In this document: positions 47,877-56,641 of the stretch, in pieces
Layout of the letters: each line of letters starts with the position of its first letter
Position numbering within the stretch: the stretch's first letter is position 1
Source: Streptomyces sp. 1-11
GTDB taxonomy: Bacteria > Actinomycetota > Actinomycetes > Streptomycetales > Streptomycetaceae
Length of the DNA: 64,000 nt
Reading direction: 5' to 3'
Assembly: GCF_007176755.1 (NCBI RefSeq)
Contig: NZ_BJTV01000006.1
Span: 124,001-188,000, forward strand
Notes under the pieces: model-generated
Database searches by the model: none
Seen by the model: only the letters and a program-made list of their open reading frames with translations
Told to the model about the DNA's origin: nothing
Made by a program: the position numbers and the translations under genes

Positions 47877-49582
47877 GGGGGCAGGCCTGGCACGCCCGGA
47901 TCGAGTGCGGGGGCGCGGTGCTCGGCGCGGGTTTCCTCGTGGCCCCGAGCAAGGTGCTGACCTGCGCGCACGTCGTGGCGGGCGGCTCCGCCGGCGACCT
48001 CACCGTGTCGTTCCCGGGCCGCCGGGACCTCGCCGGGGTGCCGGCGACCGTGGCCGTGCACGGCGGCTGGGCGGGCGGCGACACCGACCCCGGCGACCTC
48101 GCCGTGCTGGAACTGGCCCGCGAGGTCGGGCTGCACCCGGCCGGGTTCGCCCCGCCCGGCGCCGAACAGGGCTTACCCGCACCGCCGTTGGAGGCCTACG
48201 GCTTCCCCGAGGGCTACGACGGCGACGGCCAGATCGCGGAGTACCGGGCCGTGTCCGCGCAGCGGATCGCGGACGAGTGGGTGCAGCTGGAGGCCGTCAC
48301 CGGGCACGGGCAGCCGCTGCGGCACGGGTTCAGCGGGGCGGCGGTGACCCTGAAGGACGGCCGGGTGGTCGGCATGGTCGTCCAGATGGCCGCCGAGCCG
48401 GACGTCCGGGTCGCCCGCATGCTGCCCACCGAGGTGATGACCCGCTACTGGCCCGGACTCGGCGAGCTGCTCCCGCCCCCGGCCGGCGGCCCGGACCCGG
48501 CGGCGGGGGCGTACGAGCTGGTGCGGCGCCTGGACGAGCTGGTGCGGCTGGCGGAGACCGAGAAGCTGGAGTGCAGACCGGACCAGCTCTTCGTGGACGC
48601 CGTCGGCGGTTTCGGCCCGGAACCCCCGCCGGGCGGATTCGCCTCGCTGCGGGCGGCGGCCGACTACGTGCGGTGGGAGGTCCCGGAGCCCGCCGAGGCG
48701 CTGGCCAGGTTCGCCGGCCGGCTCACGGAGCTGCTGGACGGGCCCGCCCGGCCGGCCGGGCGGGCGGCGGGACCGGCCGGATGGGCGCCGATCCTCGTCG
48801 AGATCGACCGCAGCGGCGCGGGGCAGGACCAGGTCACGGTCGCGGTGTCGGCGTACCGGCAGGGGCAGCGCCGGCCGGTGGGCACGGTCCGGCTCACCCG
48901 CGCCGAGGTGCTCCGCCACGTGCAGCGGAGCATCGACGAGGCCTTCACCCATCTGGCCCCGGACGCCGAGGAACTGCTGACCTTCGTGCTGCCCCGGGAC
49001 TGGCTCGACCTGCCGGTGGCGCACTGGGCGTGCAGCGCGGACGATCCGACCCCGCTGGGCTGCGCCCACCCGGTGGTCGTCACCGAGGGCGCGCGGTACC
49101 GCAGCAACCGGCTGCGGCACCGGCTTGGCAAGAAGTGGCAGCGGCTGTCGGCGGGCTCCGCCGCGGCCCTGCACCGCGTGGACTGCGGCACCCTCGCGCA
49201 GCCGTTCGGCGTGCGCAAGCGCCTGCGCGACAGCGACGCGGACCTCGCGGGCTTCGCCGGCCCGCCCGGCGCGGTGCCCGAGAGCTTCAGGCTGGGCCTC
49301 TACATGCCCGTACCGATCCTGCTGTGGTCGCGCTCGGGCTGCGGCGGCGGTGCCGGGCACGACGACGCGCCCTGCCCCGGCGGCGCGTTCCTCGACGCCC
49401 TCGCCGCCCGCCTCGAAGGCGTCCCGCCGGCCGAACTCCCCCGCCACGTACAGGAGCTGCGGGAGGAAGCGCTGGCGGACGACGATCCCGGACGGCACTG
49501 GGCGCGGGACATCCAGCTCCTGTGGGACGACCCCCGCTGTTTCCCCGACCCGACCGCCAGCCTGCACTCGCCCGTCGGCTGA
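47873..49582 (+). CDS. Trypsin-like peptidase with C-terminal VMAP domain
   Basis: A 569-residue protein that appears to be the effector/sensor of a vWA-MoxR-associated (VMAP) system. Residues 1-200 form a trypsin-like protease: H33 in TCAHVV, D75 in DLAVLEL and S154 in HGFSGAAV form an intact triad; there is no signal peptide, so it stays in the cytoplasm. A helical middle (about 215-290, AYELVRRLDELVRLAETEK) resembles effector-associated domains. Residues about 290-560 match the VMAP-C region: WAPILVEIDRSG, a helix pair with RHVQRSIDEAFTHL, then FVLPRDWLDLPVAHW. The start overlaps the upstream stop; the MoxR gene begins 23 bases after this stop. The protease is likely kept inactive until the system is triggered. 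Confidence 0.85.
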   Translation: MRGQAWHARIECGGAVLGAGFLVAPSKVLTCAHVVAGGSAGDLTVSFPGRRDLAGVPATVAVHGGWAGGDTDPGDLAVLELAREVGLHPAGFAPPGAEQGLPAPPLEAYGFPEGYDGDGQIAEYRAVSAQRIADEWVQLEAVTGHGQPLRHGFSGAAVTLKDGRVVGMVVQMAAEPDVRVARMLPTEVMTRYWPGLGELLPPPAGGPDPAAGAYELVRRLDELVRLAETEKLECRPDQLFVDAVGGFGPEPPPGGFASLRAAADYVRWEVPEPAEALARFAGRLTELLDGPARPAGRAAGPAGWAPILVEIDRSGAGQDQVTVAVSAYRQGQRRPVGTVRLTRAEVLRHVQRSIDEAFTHLAPDAEELLTFVLPRDWLDLPVAHWACSADDPTPLGCAHPVVVTEGARYRSNRLRHRLGKKWQRLSAGSAAALHRVDCGTLAQPFGVRKRLRDSDADLAGFAGPPGAVPESFRLGLYMPVPILLWSRSGCGGGAGHDDAPCPGGAFLDALAARLEGVPPAELPRHVQELREEALADDDPGRHWARDIQLLWDDPRCFPDPTASLHSPVG

Positions 49583-49605
49583 CCCGCAGAGAAGGACCGC
49601 GTCCC

Positions 49606-50637
49606 ATGCCCCTGTGGCCCGTGTACACCGGCACCGAGGAGCCCCACGACGGCATCTCCCTGCTGCCCGATCCACCGCCCTGGCGGGCCTTCGACGGCGG
49701 CCCGGCGCTGGCCACGCCCGCCGACGGTGCCGACACCGCGGCCGCCTCGCCCGACCGCAGGCACCGCGCCGAGACCTACCGGGCCACCCCGCAGGCGGTG
49801 CAACTGGTCAACGCGGCCCTCTACCTGCGCCGCCCCCTGCTGGTCACCGGCCCGCCCGGCACCGGCAAGTCATCCCTGGCCTACGCGGTGGCCCGCGAGC
49901 TGCGGCTCGGCCCGGTGCTGCGCTGGAACATCACCAGCCGCAGCACCCTGCACGACGGCCTCTACCAGTACGACCCGCTGTCCCGCCTGTACGCGGCCCG
50001 CCGTGCGGCCGCCCGGCCCGCGCCCGGCGGCCAGGACCACGCCGACGGCATCGAGGACCACCTGCGCCTCGGCCCGCTCGGCACCGCCCTCCTGCCGTAC
50101 GCCCGGCCCCGCGCCCTGCTCATCGACGAGATCGACAAGAGCGACCTGGACCTGCCCAACGACCTGCTGAACGTGCTGGAGGAGGGCCAGTACGAGATCC
50201 CCGAACTGCTCCGCACCCGCGACGCGGAGAACCCGCGGGCCGAGGTGCTGATCGACGGCACCCACGAGCGCGTCCCGGTCGAGCGCGGGCGGGTGCGCTG
50301 CCGCGCGTTCCCGTTCGTCGTGCTGACCAGCAACGGCGAACGGGAGTTCCCGCCCGCCTTCCTGCGCCGCTGCGTGACGCTGCGGCTGCGCCAGCCCGAC
50401 GACGCCCACCTCGCCGCCATCGTCCGCGCCCACTTCGACGGCGAGCCCGAGCCGTACGCCCAGACCCTGATCAGCCGGTTCCTGTCCCGGGTGAACGGCG
50501 GCGACCTGGCCACCGACCAGCTCCTGAACGCCATCTACCTGGCCCGTTCCTCCGATCTGTCCGCCGAGTCCCTGGACGAGCTGGCGCGGCAGCTCATGCC
50601 CTACCTCGGTGAGGCCCACGACCCCGATGGCTTCTGA
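49606..50637 (+). CDS. MoxR-type AAA+ ATPase of the conflict operon
   Basis: A 343-residue AAA+ ATPase of the MoxR class. Walker A is G82-PPGTGKS89, Walker B L171-LIDE175 with IDKSD following, sensor 1 in FVVLTSNGEREFPPAFLRR (also giving the arginine finger region), and a helical lid at the C-terminus. MoxR proteins act as chaperone-like remodellers working with vWA-domain partners. Here the neighbours are a VMAP protein upstream and a vWA-like scaffold downstream, matching the ternary conflict architecture. The ATG at 49606 follows GAAGGA. The next gene starts inside this gene (50627), so the two are coupled. Confidence 0.9.
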   Translation: MPLWPVYTGTEEPHDGISLLPDPPPWRAFDGGPALATPADGADTAAASPDRRHRAETYRATPQAVQLVNAALYLRRPLLVTGPPGTGKSSLAYAVARELRLGPVLRWNITSRSTLHDGLYQYDPLSRLYAARRAAARPAPGGQDHADGIEDHLRLGPLGTALLPYARPRALLIDEIDKSDLDLPNDLLNVLEEGQYEIPELLRTRDAENPRAEVLIDGTHERVPVERGRVRCRAFPFVVLTSNGEREFPPAFLRRCVTLRLRQPDDAHLAAIVRAHFDGEPEPYAQTLISRFLSRVNGGDLATDQLLNAIYLARSSDLSAESLDELARQLMPYLGEAHDPDGF

Positions 50638-53600
50638 CGCGGACGGCTCCCGGGGACCGCTCGCCCGCCTGGCCGACGGCCTGGCCCAGGCGGTGGGCGG
50701 GGCCCGCCCCACCCCGCTGGAGCTCGCCGAACTGCTCTGGCTGGCACGGTGCCTGGAGCCGCCGCCCGAGGAGCCGCCGGGTCCGGCCGCGCGGCCGGCG
50801 CCGGACGCCGCGGACGTCCAGCGGGAGGAACCGCCGGAACCTCCCCGGCCGGAACCCCCGGCCCCGCCCACCGCGCCCACCGCGCCCACCGCGCCCGCGC
50901 TCCCCCGGCAGCCCCGCGTCCCCCTCCACCTGCCCGCCCACGGCCCGGGCGCCGGCCGCCCGCACACCGCCCTGCGGGCGCCCGCGCCCCCGATGCTCCG
51001 CCACCCGCTGGCGCTCCAGCGCGCCCTGCGTCCGCTCAAGCTCCGCACCGACGCCCCGACCGGGCACCGGCTGGACGAGCGCGCGACGGCCGACCGCATC
51101 GCCCGCCTCGGCGCGGCCCCCGAATGGTGGCTGCCGGTGCTGGGCCCCGCCCGTGAGCGCTGGCTGCGTCTGAACGTGGTCCACGACACCGGGCCCACCA
51201 TGCCGGTCTGGCGGCCCCTGGTCCGCGAACTGCACACCGCGCTCGCCCAGTCGGGCGTGTTCCGCACGGTGACCCCGGCCCGGCTGGAGCCCGACGGCAC
51301 GGTGCGCGGCGCGTACGCCCCCGCCGACGGCCGCACGGTCACCCTGGTCATCAGCGACTGCATGGGCCCGCAGTGGCGGCCGGGCCCGGCCGGGGCCCGC
51401 TGGGAGGCGACGCTGCGCCGCTGGTCGCACCGGCTGCCCGTGGCCGTGGTCCAGCCCCTGCCCGAACACCTCTGGCGCGACACCGCCCTGCCGGCCGAGC
51501 CCGGCCTGCTGACGGCCCCGGGCCCGGCCGCGCCCACGGCGGCGCTGGCCTTCGCGCCGCACGACGCCGACCCGGCGCCGTACGCCCGCCGCGGGGCCGT
51601 CCCGCTGCCGGTGCTGGAACCCGACCCCGGCTGGCTGGCGAGCTGGGCGGGGCTGGTGGCCTCGCCCGGCGGCAGCGCGTTCCCCGGCTCGGCCGCGCTG
51701 GTGGGCCGCCCGCTGGACCCGGCGGCCCGCACCGACCTCGCCCGGCTGTCCCCCGAGGAACTGGTGCTGCGCTTTCGCGCGACCTCGTCGCGGGAGGCCT
51801 TCCGGCTGGCCGGGCACCTGGCCCTCGGCCGGGCCGACCTGCCGGTCATGCGCCTGGTCCAGCGCGCGGTCGAGCCCGCACCGCGCCCGCAGCACCTGGC
51901 CGAGGTGATCCTCAGCGGCCTGCTCACCACCGCGCCGGGCCCGCCGGGCTCGTACGCCTTCCGGCCCGGCGTCCGGGACCTGCTGCTGCGCTCCCTGCCG
52001 CGCTCGTCCCGCGCCGCCACGGCCGGACTGCTCGACCGGGTCGGCGCCCTGATCGAGGAGCGGGCCGGCTCGGCGCCCGGGGAGTTCCGGGCGGTCACCC
52101 CGGCGGCCGGCGGTGCGGAGTCGGCCCCGGCGGACGGGGCGGCGTTCGCGACGGTACGGCCGGACAGTGTGCGCCGGCTGGGCGGCGGCCGGACGGCGCC
52201 CGCGGAGCCGGACGGCAGCCGGTACCGGCTGCTGGAGCGGGTGACGGAGCACGGCAGGGTGTGGCGGGCGGAGGACCGCACGGCGGGGCGGACCGTGGCG
52301 ATGCGACTGCTCGGCACGGTCCTGGACCCCCGGCGGCCGGAGGCCGTCGTGAGGGCCGCGAACCGCCTGAAGGAGCTGCGCCACCCGAACGTGGTGACCG
52401 TCCTCGACGCGGGCGTCACCGACGGCACCCCGTTCATGGTGATGGAGTACCTGGACGCGATCCCGCTGAACGCACTGGCGGCGCCCGGTGGTTACCGCCT
52501 CCCGGCGCCCCTGGTGGTGTCGGTCGGCGCACAGCTGGCGCGGGCGCTCGCAGCCCTTCACACGGCCGGCGTCGCACACGGCGGACTCGGCATGGCCCGG
52601 GTGCTGCTGCTCCCCGACGGGCAGGTGAAACTCGCCCACGCCGAACCCGGCCGGAGCGCCGGACCGCAGGGGCGGGCCGGCGACCTGCACGCGCTGGCCG
52701 AGCTGATGCTGCTCCTGGCCGCCGGCACCGCCCGCGTGCCGCGGCCCCTCACCGCCGACCGGCTGCGGCATCTGCCGCCGCCGCTGCGGGAGCACTACGC
52801 GCACGCCCTCGGCCTGCTGACGTCGTCCTCGCCCGTCGACCAGGAGCGGGGCCGGGCGATGCTCGACGACGCGGAGCAGCGGACGGCCGCCCTGGGTTCG
52901 TACGACCGGCGGCGCTACCGTCTGCTCGGCCCGGTGACGGTCAGGTCCGCGGGCGCGGAGCAGCCGCTCGACGCGTCCGGCCGGGCGGTGCTGGCCATGC
53001 TGCTGCTGGGGAACGGCCGCGCGACGACCCACCAGGAGCTGCGGGCCGGGCTGTGGGGTGCGGCCGACGCGCGGCACGACGGGGCGGACCTGGAGCGGGC
53101 CGTCGCCCAGGTCGCCGCCGCCGTGGGCCCCGGCGCGCTGGCGCGGCTCCCCGCCGGCTACGCCCTGCACACCAGCGCGGACTCGGTGGACCTCAGGGAC
53201 TGCGCGGAGCTGCAGAGCACGGCCGAGGCGCTGGCCGCCCGCGGTGAGCCGGCCCGGGCCCGCGAGCACCTGGAGACGGCCCTCGCCCTCTGGTACGGCG
53301 AGGAACCCCTCAGCGGCGTCCCCGGCCCCGCGGCCCGCGCCGCCCGCCCCCGCCTGTCCCAGCTCCGGCACACCCTGTGCCGCAGGCGTGCCGAACTGGA
53401 CCTGGAACTGGGCGAGTACGACCGCGCCGCCAGGAACCTCACCGCCCTGCTGCACTCCCACCCCGCCCGTGAGGACTACCGCCGGCTGCTGCTGATCGCG
53501 CTGCGCGAGCTGGGCCGTCTGGAAGAGGCGCTGGAGGTGTTCGAGGAGTACGAGCTGACCGGGGGCACCAACCCCGAACTGCTGGCGCTCGGCCACGAAC

Positions 53601-55423
53601 TGCGCCGTGACCACGCCGACTCCCAGGATGCCGGCGGCCCGCGCCGGGCGACGGACGCCGGCCCGGCGGCCACCGACCCCTACCCCAACGACCTCGGCGA
53701 GGAGGGCCCGTTCCCCACCGAGGACGACCTGCCCTCCCTGCTCTTCGACCCCGACGACTCGCCGCGGGAGGCGCCGCTGCCGCAGAACGAGGTGCCGGAG
53801 AGCCTGTTCGCCGACGAGCCGCCCGCCCCCGCACCACCGCCGTCGCGGGTCGCGGCCCTCTTCGAGTACGCCGGCGGCCCCCGCGAGGCGGACGACCTGC
53901 CGGCTCTGGGCCGGGCGGTGACCCGGCTGCTGACGGGTGGCCGGCTAAGCCCGGACGACTACAGGATGCGCGCTCGGGACGACGGGTACGCGGTACTGCT
54001 GCGCCCCGGAGCGCCCGTGCTGCCCCTGCTCGGCGCCACCCTGCGGGAGCTGGCGGACCGGGTGGCGGAGACCGGCCGCGCGCGCTGGCGGGTGACCTTC
54101 CTGGCCGGCGACGACGAGGAGGTGGCCTGGCCGCCGCCCGAGGACCTGGTCGACGACGTCCTCACGGCGAACACGGCCCAGGGCATCGCCGTCCTCTCCC
54201 CCTCGCTGCACCGGGAGCTGCTGGCGAGCGGGTACGACGGTCCCGCCCCGCAGGCCCTGCCGGGCGCCGACGGCCGGTACGTCCTCGCCCGGGCCCCGCG
54301 GCCGGGGACGGCCGGCCCGGTCCACGGTCCCTTCCTGCTGCCCCTGGGGCTGCCGCTGCCGCAGCCCGCGGGCCACACCCGGAGCGTCGTGTACGCCACG
54401 AGTCCCGGACTCACCCTCGCCCGGGACAGGCGGGCCACGTTCTACTACGAGGTGGACCTCACCGACCGCAGCCTGCCGCTGGAGGAATCCGGGCCGCCCG
54501 TCGACGGGGCCCCGGTGTTCAGGGCCACGGGTACGGCGGTGTGGCGGGTGACCGACCCGGTCGGCGCCGTCCGGGCCGGCGCCGAGCGCGACATCTCCGG
54601 CCTGGTCACCGGACACCTGCGGGACTGTCTGCGCGAGGTCTCGCTGGCCTACCCGCCCGGCTACGCCCGCCAGGCCCAGGCCGCCCTGGACACGCAGCTC
54701 GGCCGCCTGTCACCGGCCTGGAGCGCGGTCGGCTGGAGGGTCGCGCTGACCCCGGTCGCCGCACGGCGCACGCCCCCGCGCCCGTCGCCGGGCGAGCGCC
54801 GGCTGGCCGGCGCGCTGGGCGCGGCGCGGGCGGTCGTCCTCGGTCTTGACGGCACGCTGACCCGGTTCGGCACGGAGTGGGGCGACCTCGCGCACCGGCA
54901 CCGGGGAGGGCGGGCCGCCCGGCCGGAGGATCCGCTGGACCTGCTCCGCCCGGCCGTGCGGCGTTCGGCGAGCGCCGTTGCGCTGGAGGCGGAGCTGGCC
55001 GCTCTGGAGCGGGCGGCCGCCCAGCGGGCGACGCCCGTCCCGCACGCAGACCTGCTGGTGCGCACCCTGGCGGCGAAGGGCGTGCCGCTCGCGGTGGTGA
55101 CCGACCGCGACCGGCAGGCCGCGGTGGCGTACCTGCGCCGGCGCGGCCTGTTGGACTGCCTGCCGGGCCGGGTCCACGGGCGCGACGGGGTGGGCGACCG
55201 GCTCATGCCCGGACCCCGGGCGCTGCTGGAGGCGGCCCAGCGGCTCGGCGCCGGCCGGCGCGACTGCCTGGTGATCGGGTCCAGCGACGTCGAGCGGGAA
55301 GCCGCACGGTCAGCGGGCATGGTCTTCGTGCACGTCGGCGCCGCGCCCCAGGACGTGTTCGCGCCCGACCTGTTCACCTGCGAGGAACTCCTCCCCCTGC
55401 TGCGTGCCGCACGGACCCTGTGA
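50627..55423 (+). CDS. SAV_2336-like giant scaffold: degenerate vWA, pseudokinase, SARP-type HTH-BTAD, inactive HAD
   Basis: A 1,598-residue multidomain protein. A Pro-rich linker (about 45-95) precedes a SAV_2336-type region with a vWA-like fold (about 175-330) whose MIDAS is degenerate (D187-T-G-P-T191, D244). Residues about 532-745 are a protein-kinase fold that lacks the VAIK lysine (R560), the HRD aspartate (H651-G-G653) and the DFG aspartate (H671). Residues about 762-995 are an AfsR/SARP-type winged helix plus BTAD helical repeat. An acidic linker and an unassigned, possibly SPFH-like part (about 1085-1390) follow. The end (about 1400-1598) is a HAD fold with the nucleophile Asp changed to G1406 in LGLDGTLT and the GDxxxD motif changed to GSSDVE. 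The ATG at 50627 (alternative GTG 50609) lies inside the MoxR gene. No catalysis is expected from the kinase or HAD parts. Confidence 0.85.
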   Translation: MASDADGSRGPLARLADGLAQAVGGARPTPLELAELLWLARCLEPPPEEPPGPAARPAPDAADVQREEPPEPPRPEPPAPPTAPTAPTAPALPRQPRVPLHLPAHGPGAGRPHTALRAPAPPMLRHPLALQRALRPLKLRTDAPTGHRLDERATADRIARLGAAPEWWLPVLGPARERWLRLNVVHDTGPTMPVWRPLVRELHTALAQSGVFRTVTPARLEPDGTVRGAYAPADGRTVTLVISDCMGPQWRPGPAGARWEATLRRWSHRLPVAVVQPLPEHLWRDTALPAEPGLLTAPGPAAPTAALAFAPHDADPAPYARRGAVPLPVLEPDPGWLASWAGLVASPGGSAFPGSAALVGRPLDPAARTDLARLSPEELVLRFRATSSREAFRLAGHLALGRADLPVMRLVQRAVEPAPRPQHLAEVILSGLLTTAPGPPGSYAFRPGVRDLLLRSLPRSSRAATAGLLDRVGALIEERAGSAPGEFRAVTPAAGGAESAPADGAAFATVRPDSVRRLGGGRTAPAEPDGSRYRLLERVTEHGRVWRAEDRTAGRTVAMRLLGTVLDPRRPEAVVRAANRLKELRHPNVVTVLDAGVTDGTPFMVMEYLDAIPLNALAAPGGYRLPAPLVVSVGAQLARALAALHTAGVAHGGLGMARVLLLPDGQVKLAHAEPGRSAGPQGRAGDLHALAELMLLLAAGTARVPRPLTADRLRHLPPPLREHYAHALGLLTSSSPVDQERGRAMLDDAEQRTAALGSYDRRRYRLLGPVTVRSAGAEQPLDASGRAVLAMLLLGNGRATTHQELRAGLWGAADARHDGADLERAVAQVAAAVGPGALARLPAGYALHTSADSVDLRDCAELQSTAEALAARGEPARAREHLETALALWYGEEPLSGVPGPAARAARPRLSQLRHTLCRRRAELDLELGEYDRAARNLTALLHSHPAREDYRRLLLIALRELGRLEEALEVFEEYELTGGTNPELLALGHELRRDHADSQDAGGPRRATDAGPAATDPYPNDLGEEGPFPTEDDLPSLLFDPDDSPREAPLPQNEVPESLFADEPPAPAPPPSRVAALFEYAGGPREADDLPALGRAVTRLLTGGRLSPDDYRMRARDDGYAVLLRPGAPVLPLLGATLRELADRVAETGRARWRVTFLAGDDEEVAWPPPEDLVDDVLTANTAQGIAVLSPSLHRELLASGYDGPAPQALPGADGRYVLARAPRPGTAGPVHGPFLLPLGLPLPQPAGHTRSVVYATSPGLTLARDRRATFYYEVDLTDRSLPLEESGPPVDGAPVFRATGTAVWRVTDPVGAVRAGAERDISGLVTGHLRDCLREVSLAYPPGYARQAQAALDTQLGRLSPAWSAVGWRVALTPVAARRTPPRPSPGERRLAGALGAARAVVLGLDGTLTRFGTEWGDLAHRHRGGRAARPEDPLDLLRPAVRRSASAVALEAELAALERAAAQRATPVPHADLLVRTLAAKGVPLAVVTDRDRQAAVAYLRRRGLLDCLPGRVHGRDGVGDRLMPGPRALLEAAQRLGAGRRDCLVIGSSDVEREAARSAGMVFVHVGAAPQDVFAPDLFTCEELLPLLRAARTL

Positions 55424-55563
55424 ACTGCGGCGCCGCGGCCGCCCCCCGTTCAGCGGCACCCCGCCCGGCCCCCTCCCGCAGGCGCGCCGACGGTGTCCCC
55501 CGGAGGATGTGGGGGAAGCCGCCGTCCGGCCTCCAAGGCCCCGCGTACTCGGGAGGATCCGCC

Positions 55564-56601
55564 GTGACCGTCAGCCTGGAGCAGTTGCGCCGCTGTCACT
55601 TCGCCGTCGACCTGGGCGCCGCCCGTACCCGGGTCTATGTGAAGGGCGCCGGGCTCGTCGTCGACCAGCCATCGGTCGCGGCCGTGAACACCCGGACGGG
55701 CGCGCTGATAGCGGTGGGCGAGTTCGCGGAGAAGATGACGGGCCGGACACCGGGTTACATCAGGGTCGTGCGGCCCATCTCCGGTGGCACCGTCGTCGAC
55801 ATCGAGATGGCGCAGCGCATGCTGCGGCAGCTGCTCGGCGACAAGACGCGCCGTGCCCTGCGCCGCAGGCCCCGGCTGCGGGCGGCGGCCTGCACGCCGC
55901 ACGACGCGGACCCGCTCGCCCGGCGGGCGACGATCGAGACGCTGGTCGGGCTGGGGGCGCGCCGGGTGGAGCTGGTGGACACGCTGATCGCCGCCGCGGT
56001 GGGGTGCGGGCTGCCGGTGGAGCGGCCCGAGGCGACCATGATCATGGTATGCGGGGCGGCGGCCACGCAGGTAGCCGTGCTCTCCCTCGGCTCGCTCGTG
56101 ACCGCCGAGCGGATCCCGGTCGGCGGTGAGGCGGTCGACAACGCGATCGTGCAGCACCTGCGGCTCGAACACCGGCTGCTGCTGCCCAGCCAGGCGGTAC
56201 GGCCGCTGCAGCTCGCCCTGTCCGGCGACGGGCTCGGCCTGGACGGGCCGGCTCTGACGGAGATCCACGGGCGGGACGTGGTCACCGGGCTCGCCCGCAG
56301 TGTGCGGGTCGAGACGGCGGCCGTCCGCAGCGCCCTGCAGACCCCGCTGACGTCGATCCTGGACGGCATCGGCAAGGTGCTGCGCGAGTGCCCGCCCGAC
56401 CTGGTGGCCGACCTCGCCGACCGCGGGATCGTGATGGTCGGCGGCTCCGCCCTGCTGCCCGGGCTCGACCGGATGCTGCGTCAGGCCACCGGCGTGCCGG
56501 TGTACATCGCGGAACGGCCCGAGCTGTGCGCGGTCCAGGGCCTCGGCGCCATGCTGGAGGGCACCGTGGAACCCCTCGTGCTGGACCCGCGCGCCGCCTG
56601 A
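55564..56601 (+). CDS. mbl: MreB-like actin protein Mbl
   Basis: A 345-residue actin-fold protein of the MreB/Mbl type. The phosphate-1 loop is FAVDLGAARTRVYVK, the connect/phosphate-2 region VCGAAATQVAVLSLGSLV, and the adenosine motif VMVGGSALLPGLDRML. It is like S. coelicolor Mbl (SCO2451), which depends on MreB for localisation and supports spore-wall synthesis; this assignment rests on sequence class and position. Actin-fold catalytic residues are not fully conserved (DLGAAR rather than DLGTA), so nucleotide hydrolysis may be weak. The GTG at 55564 follows GGGAGGATCC. It lies 140 bases after the conflict scaffold in the same direction and may share its transcript. Confidence 0.85.
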   Translation: MTVSLEQLRRCHFAVDLGAARTRVYVKGAGLVVDQPSVAAVNTRTGALIAVGEFAEKMTGRTPGYIRVVRPISGGTVVDIEMAQRMLRQLLGDKTRRALRRRPRLRAAACTPHDADPLARRATIETLVGLGARRVELVDTLIAAAVGCGLPVERPEATMIMVCGAAATQVAVLSLGSLVTAERIPVGGEAVDNAIVQHLRLEHRLLLPSQAVRPLQLALSGDGLGLDGPALTEIHGRDVVTGLARSVRVETAAVRSALQTPLTSILDGIGKVLRECPPDLVADLADRGIVMVGGSALLPGLDRMLRQATGVPVYIAERPELCAVQGLGAMLEGTVEPLVLDPRAA

Positions 56602-56641
56602 GCCGGAGCGGGGCGACGCGACGGCCGCTGACGCGGACGCG

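Noticed and set aside
44645..48136. 1,163-codon frame overlapping the protease and conflict operon
   Set aside because: Frame shadow of the subtilase gene, mostly Arg/Gly/Pro-rich; no homology.
47453..49582. Longer trypsin-like protein starting upstream at 47453
   Set aside because: The upstream part lies in the CU044_2847 gene in another frame; the ATGA overlap at 47873 gives the natural start.
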